Made by a program: the position numbers and the translations under genes
Notes under the pieces: model-generated
What the model was told of the DNA's origin: nothing
Seen by the model: only the letters and a program-made list of their open reading frames with translations
Databases searched by the model: none
NCBI RefSeq assembly: GCF_030272615.1
Contig: NC_081410.1
Coordinates: forward strand, 113,833,933-113,897,932
Source of the DNA: Cryptomeria japonica
Lineage: Eukaryota > Streptophyta > Pinopsida > Cupressales > Cupressaceae
DNA length: 64,000 bases
Direction of reading: 5' to 3'
Shown here: positions 61,990 through 64,000 of the stretch, piece by piece
How the letters are laid out: each line of letters begins with the position of its first letter
Numbering within the stretch: position 1 is the first letter of the stretch

Positions 61990-64000
61990 GTCTTATTGCT
62001 CCTACAAATTTGACCATGATCATAGACTTAGTAAGTAATATATTTAGTCATAATTAACTATAAATATTACATCAACATAAAGTTGATTACTTGTAGAATG
62101 TGAAATTGAACTTAATGTTGATTACTCCTCATCTGTCATTCTAAGCATAAATATTATGATTAATAACAATACAAAAATGATCATAAAATTTGGTGAAGTT
62201 TCCCAAGGAAACAAAATTTAACACTTATAATTTATATGAATACCAATTGTAATTCATAAGTTGTATTGATTTGCAATATCATTAGTCCATAGCATGATAA
62301 ATTGTTCATAACTTAACCATTTACAACTGAATATACATTCAAATTTTAAGTTTCAAAATAGGATGATATGCACATGATGAAAAGATTTGATCAAATATCA
62401 CCTTTTATATATATCCAAATGTAGAATAAAAGTTTTACAAAAGTGTGGCATGTGTGTCATTTCAATAAAATGTACAAAAAAGGATATGTGCCAACATAAT
62501 ACAAGTTTTAAAAATGTGGCATATGCCATCTCAAGATTGATATATAATAAAAATGTTGAATATCTACATGTATTTGTCATTCAATCACCACAACTAACTC
62601 TATATGACTACGAAATCCTACAGTTGTGGTGGATGAAAATCGAGCGTCTTTGAAGTACTATGTGGCTTTGTAGATGGTTGCACAACAATAATTGAAACAA
62701 AAAATTAGATTACTTATGTCAATAATAATTTACAATTGCCAAATTAAAATCAAAACAACTATATTGAACTATAATTTATATACAATTGAATTATTGATTA
62801 CCTCATGTCGTCATTTTTTTGGCTGAAAGGCATTCTGAAAATGATGGTACTCTTTGACGATCTAGAGTCCTACCAAATTGGTGAGGTAGAGGATCTGTGT
62901 TATGGCCAAATTGCAAAGAGGTTTATACCAAGTAAAATACAATTATAGCTCCCTTGGTATACAATTATTCATTAGGAATGACTTGTATCATTTTATTTTA
63001 GTTGGTATAGCCCCCTTGGCATACAATTATTCATTAGGAATTACTTGTTTAATTGTATTTTAGTTGGTATAGTCTCTTTGCTATTTTAGTTGATAAAGAA
63101 ACATAAACTAAAAATATATCTTCACTTCCATGAAAACATATCTTTATAATAGAAAATAAATGTGTATCGTAGGCTCTAATGGTTCTCTTATTGTCCTAAG
63201 AGGGGTCATCATTGATGAAAATGGGTATGGATGTTTCCGATATGAAAAAAGATAATAATCTAATACAATGAATTTACACATATGCATATAATCATGAAAT
63301 CGAGAAAATTAAAAAAGCATATACATCTTGCCTCTCCTCTTCCTACGTATCATTAGGTGCATTGATCAAATTTGTAAACAATCCCAGTTATCGTTGTATG
63401 TAGAAGACAAAAACTGTAAGACTAGATCAATCTATATGTACATATATAATTATAACACATTTGAAAAAACTAAATCTAAATCATGCTAGAATAACTCATT
63501 TCAACTCTTGAAACTATTATATCTTGATTAAATTGTGTTCAATTACCTTTTTTCAATTAGGTGTCCTCAAGAATAACCTTGGCAAAGGGGGTAACATAGC
63601 CACAGACGGCATAGCCTAAAAAAGTAACATAATAGATATCAAAATATAATGTTAACATATAATCCAATTAATCATAATTCAAATTATATGCATATTCAAT
63701 ATAAATTTTAAACAAGAGGTGAGCAAAAAATGATATTGTATAGCTTTCTAGGGAAAATGAAATGGTTGTAAGGGTGACATCATCATACTGTGAAATTTGG
63801 TCCATTGTCAACACTTGTCAAACCCCATATAAATTTAGATTACTAAGTTAATATATCTTAACAAAAATTAATTAAATGAATTCAAGGTATTATTCTATTT
63901 TGACATACTATAAATTTTTTACCCCTGATCAAGTTGTAGGTGCACCAGTTGTGGCAGGAATGGTCAGTGGCATCCCAAAATTTACTGCTAAATCTTGAAA
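61987..64000. other. Unassigned AT-rich end of window
   Basis: No supported gene. The ORFs 62387-62653 (plus) and 62398-62580 (minus) have no family features. The only structure seen is the tandem duplication at 62946. Confidence 0.45.
62946..63070 (+). repeat. 62-bp tandem duplication
   Basis: Two copies, from 62946 and 63008, share ATACAATTATTCATTAGGAA and TTTAGTTGGTATAG. Confidence 0.88.

Overview
The window is a nuclear, repeat-dense, AT-rich piece of a land-plant genome. The evidence is Ty1/Copia and Ty3/Gypsy LTR retrotransposons with tRNA-Met primer sites, a TRIM, a plant-style chromovirus, a relic resembling the plant Mei2-like/TERMINAL EAR1 RRM family, and very long (CT)n, (TG)n and (TA)n tracts. 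The large share of decayed transposons fits a big genome such as a gymnosperm, but the species cannot be named from this sequence. I see no intact host gene, no rRNA or tRNA gene and no CRISPR array.

Layout. 1-680: repeat R1, which recurs at 30.1 and 30.9 kb. 1.24-4.23 kb: 5'-truncated Copia relic (integrase, RT, RNase H, PPT, 3' LTR). 4.2-10.0 kb: mostly unassigned, with small tandem repeats and one eroded ORF. 10.0-21.6 kb: the most unusual structure, a pogo/Tigger-like DDE transposase pseudogene (18660 down to 16142) between multi-kilobase inverted arms. The two arms share sequence blocks in mirror order, but a different block has expanded in each: a 123-bp unit about 15 times on the left and a 127-bp unit about 10 times on the right. 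21.6-23.2 kb: unassigned. 23.2-24.4 kb: probable 3' end of a LINE. 24.42-29.04 kb: minus-strand Copia element with a complete 3' LTR, a truncated 5' LTR and a wasted interior. 29-32.9 kb: R1 copies and unassigned DNA.

32.9-34.9 kb: Copia 5' LTR, gag and protease relic carrying a TRIM (34126-34494). 34.9-54.2 kb: Ty3 chromovirus with LTRs of about 4 kb, its gag-pol split by a younger minus-strand Copia element (40193-46802; 661-bp LTRs; perfect GTTAC target-site duplication). 54.2-56.7 kb: tandem duplications and microsatellites. 56.73-57.73 kb: non-coding element with 36-bp terminal inverted repeats. 58.98-60.3 kb: internally duplicated pseudogene resembling Mei2-like/TE1 RRM proteins. 60.56-61.93 kb: eroded multi-part gene with a CX4CX2C motif, probably transposon-derived. 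62-64 kb: unassigned AT-rich DNA.

How it fits together. The window is an archive of nested insertions. LTR mismatch counts made by eye rank the ages: chromovirus about 7 percent, 24-kb Copia about 4 percent, nested Copia about 2.4 percent. In the youngest Copia all six premature stops are TAG or TGA, never TAA, as expected if methylated CHG and CG sites were deaminated after silencing.
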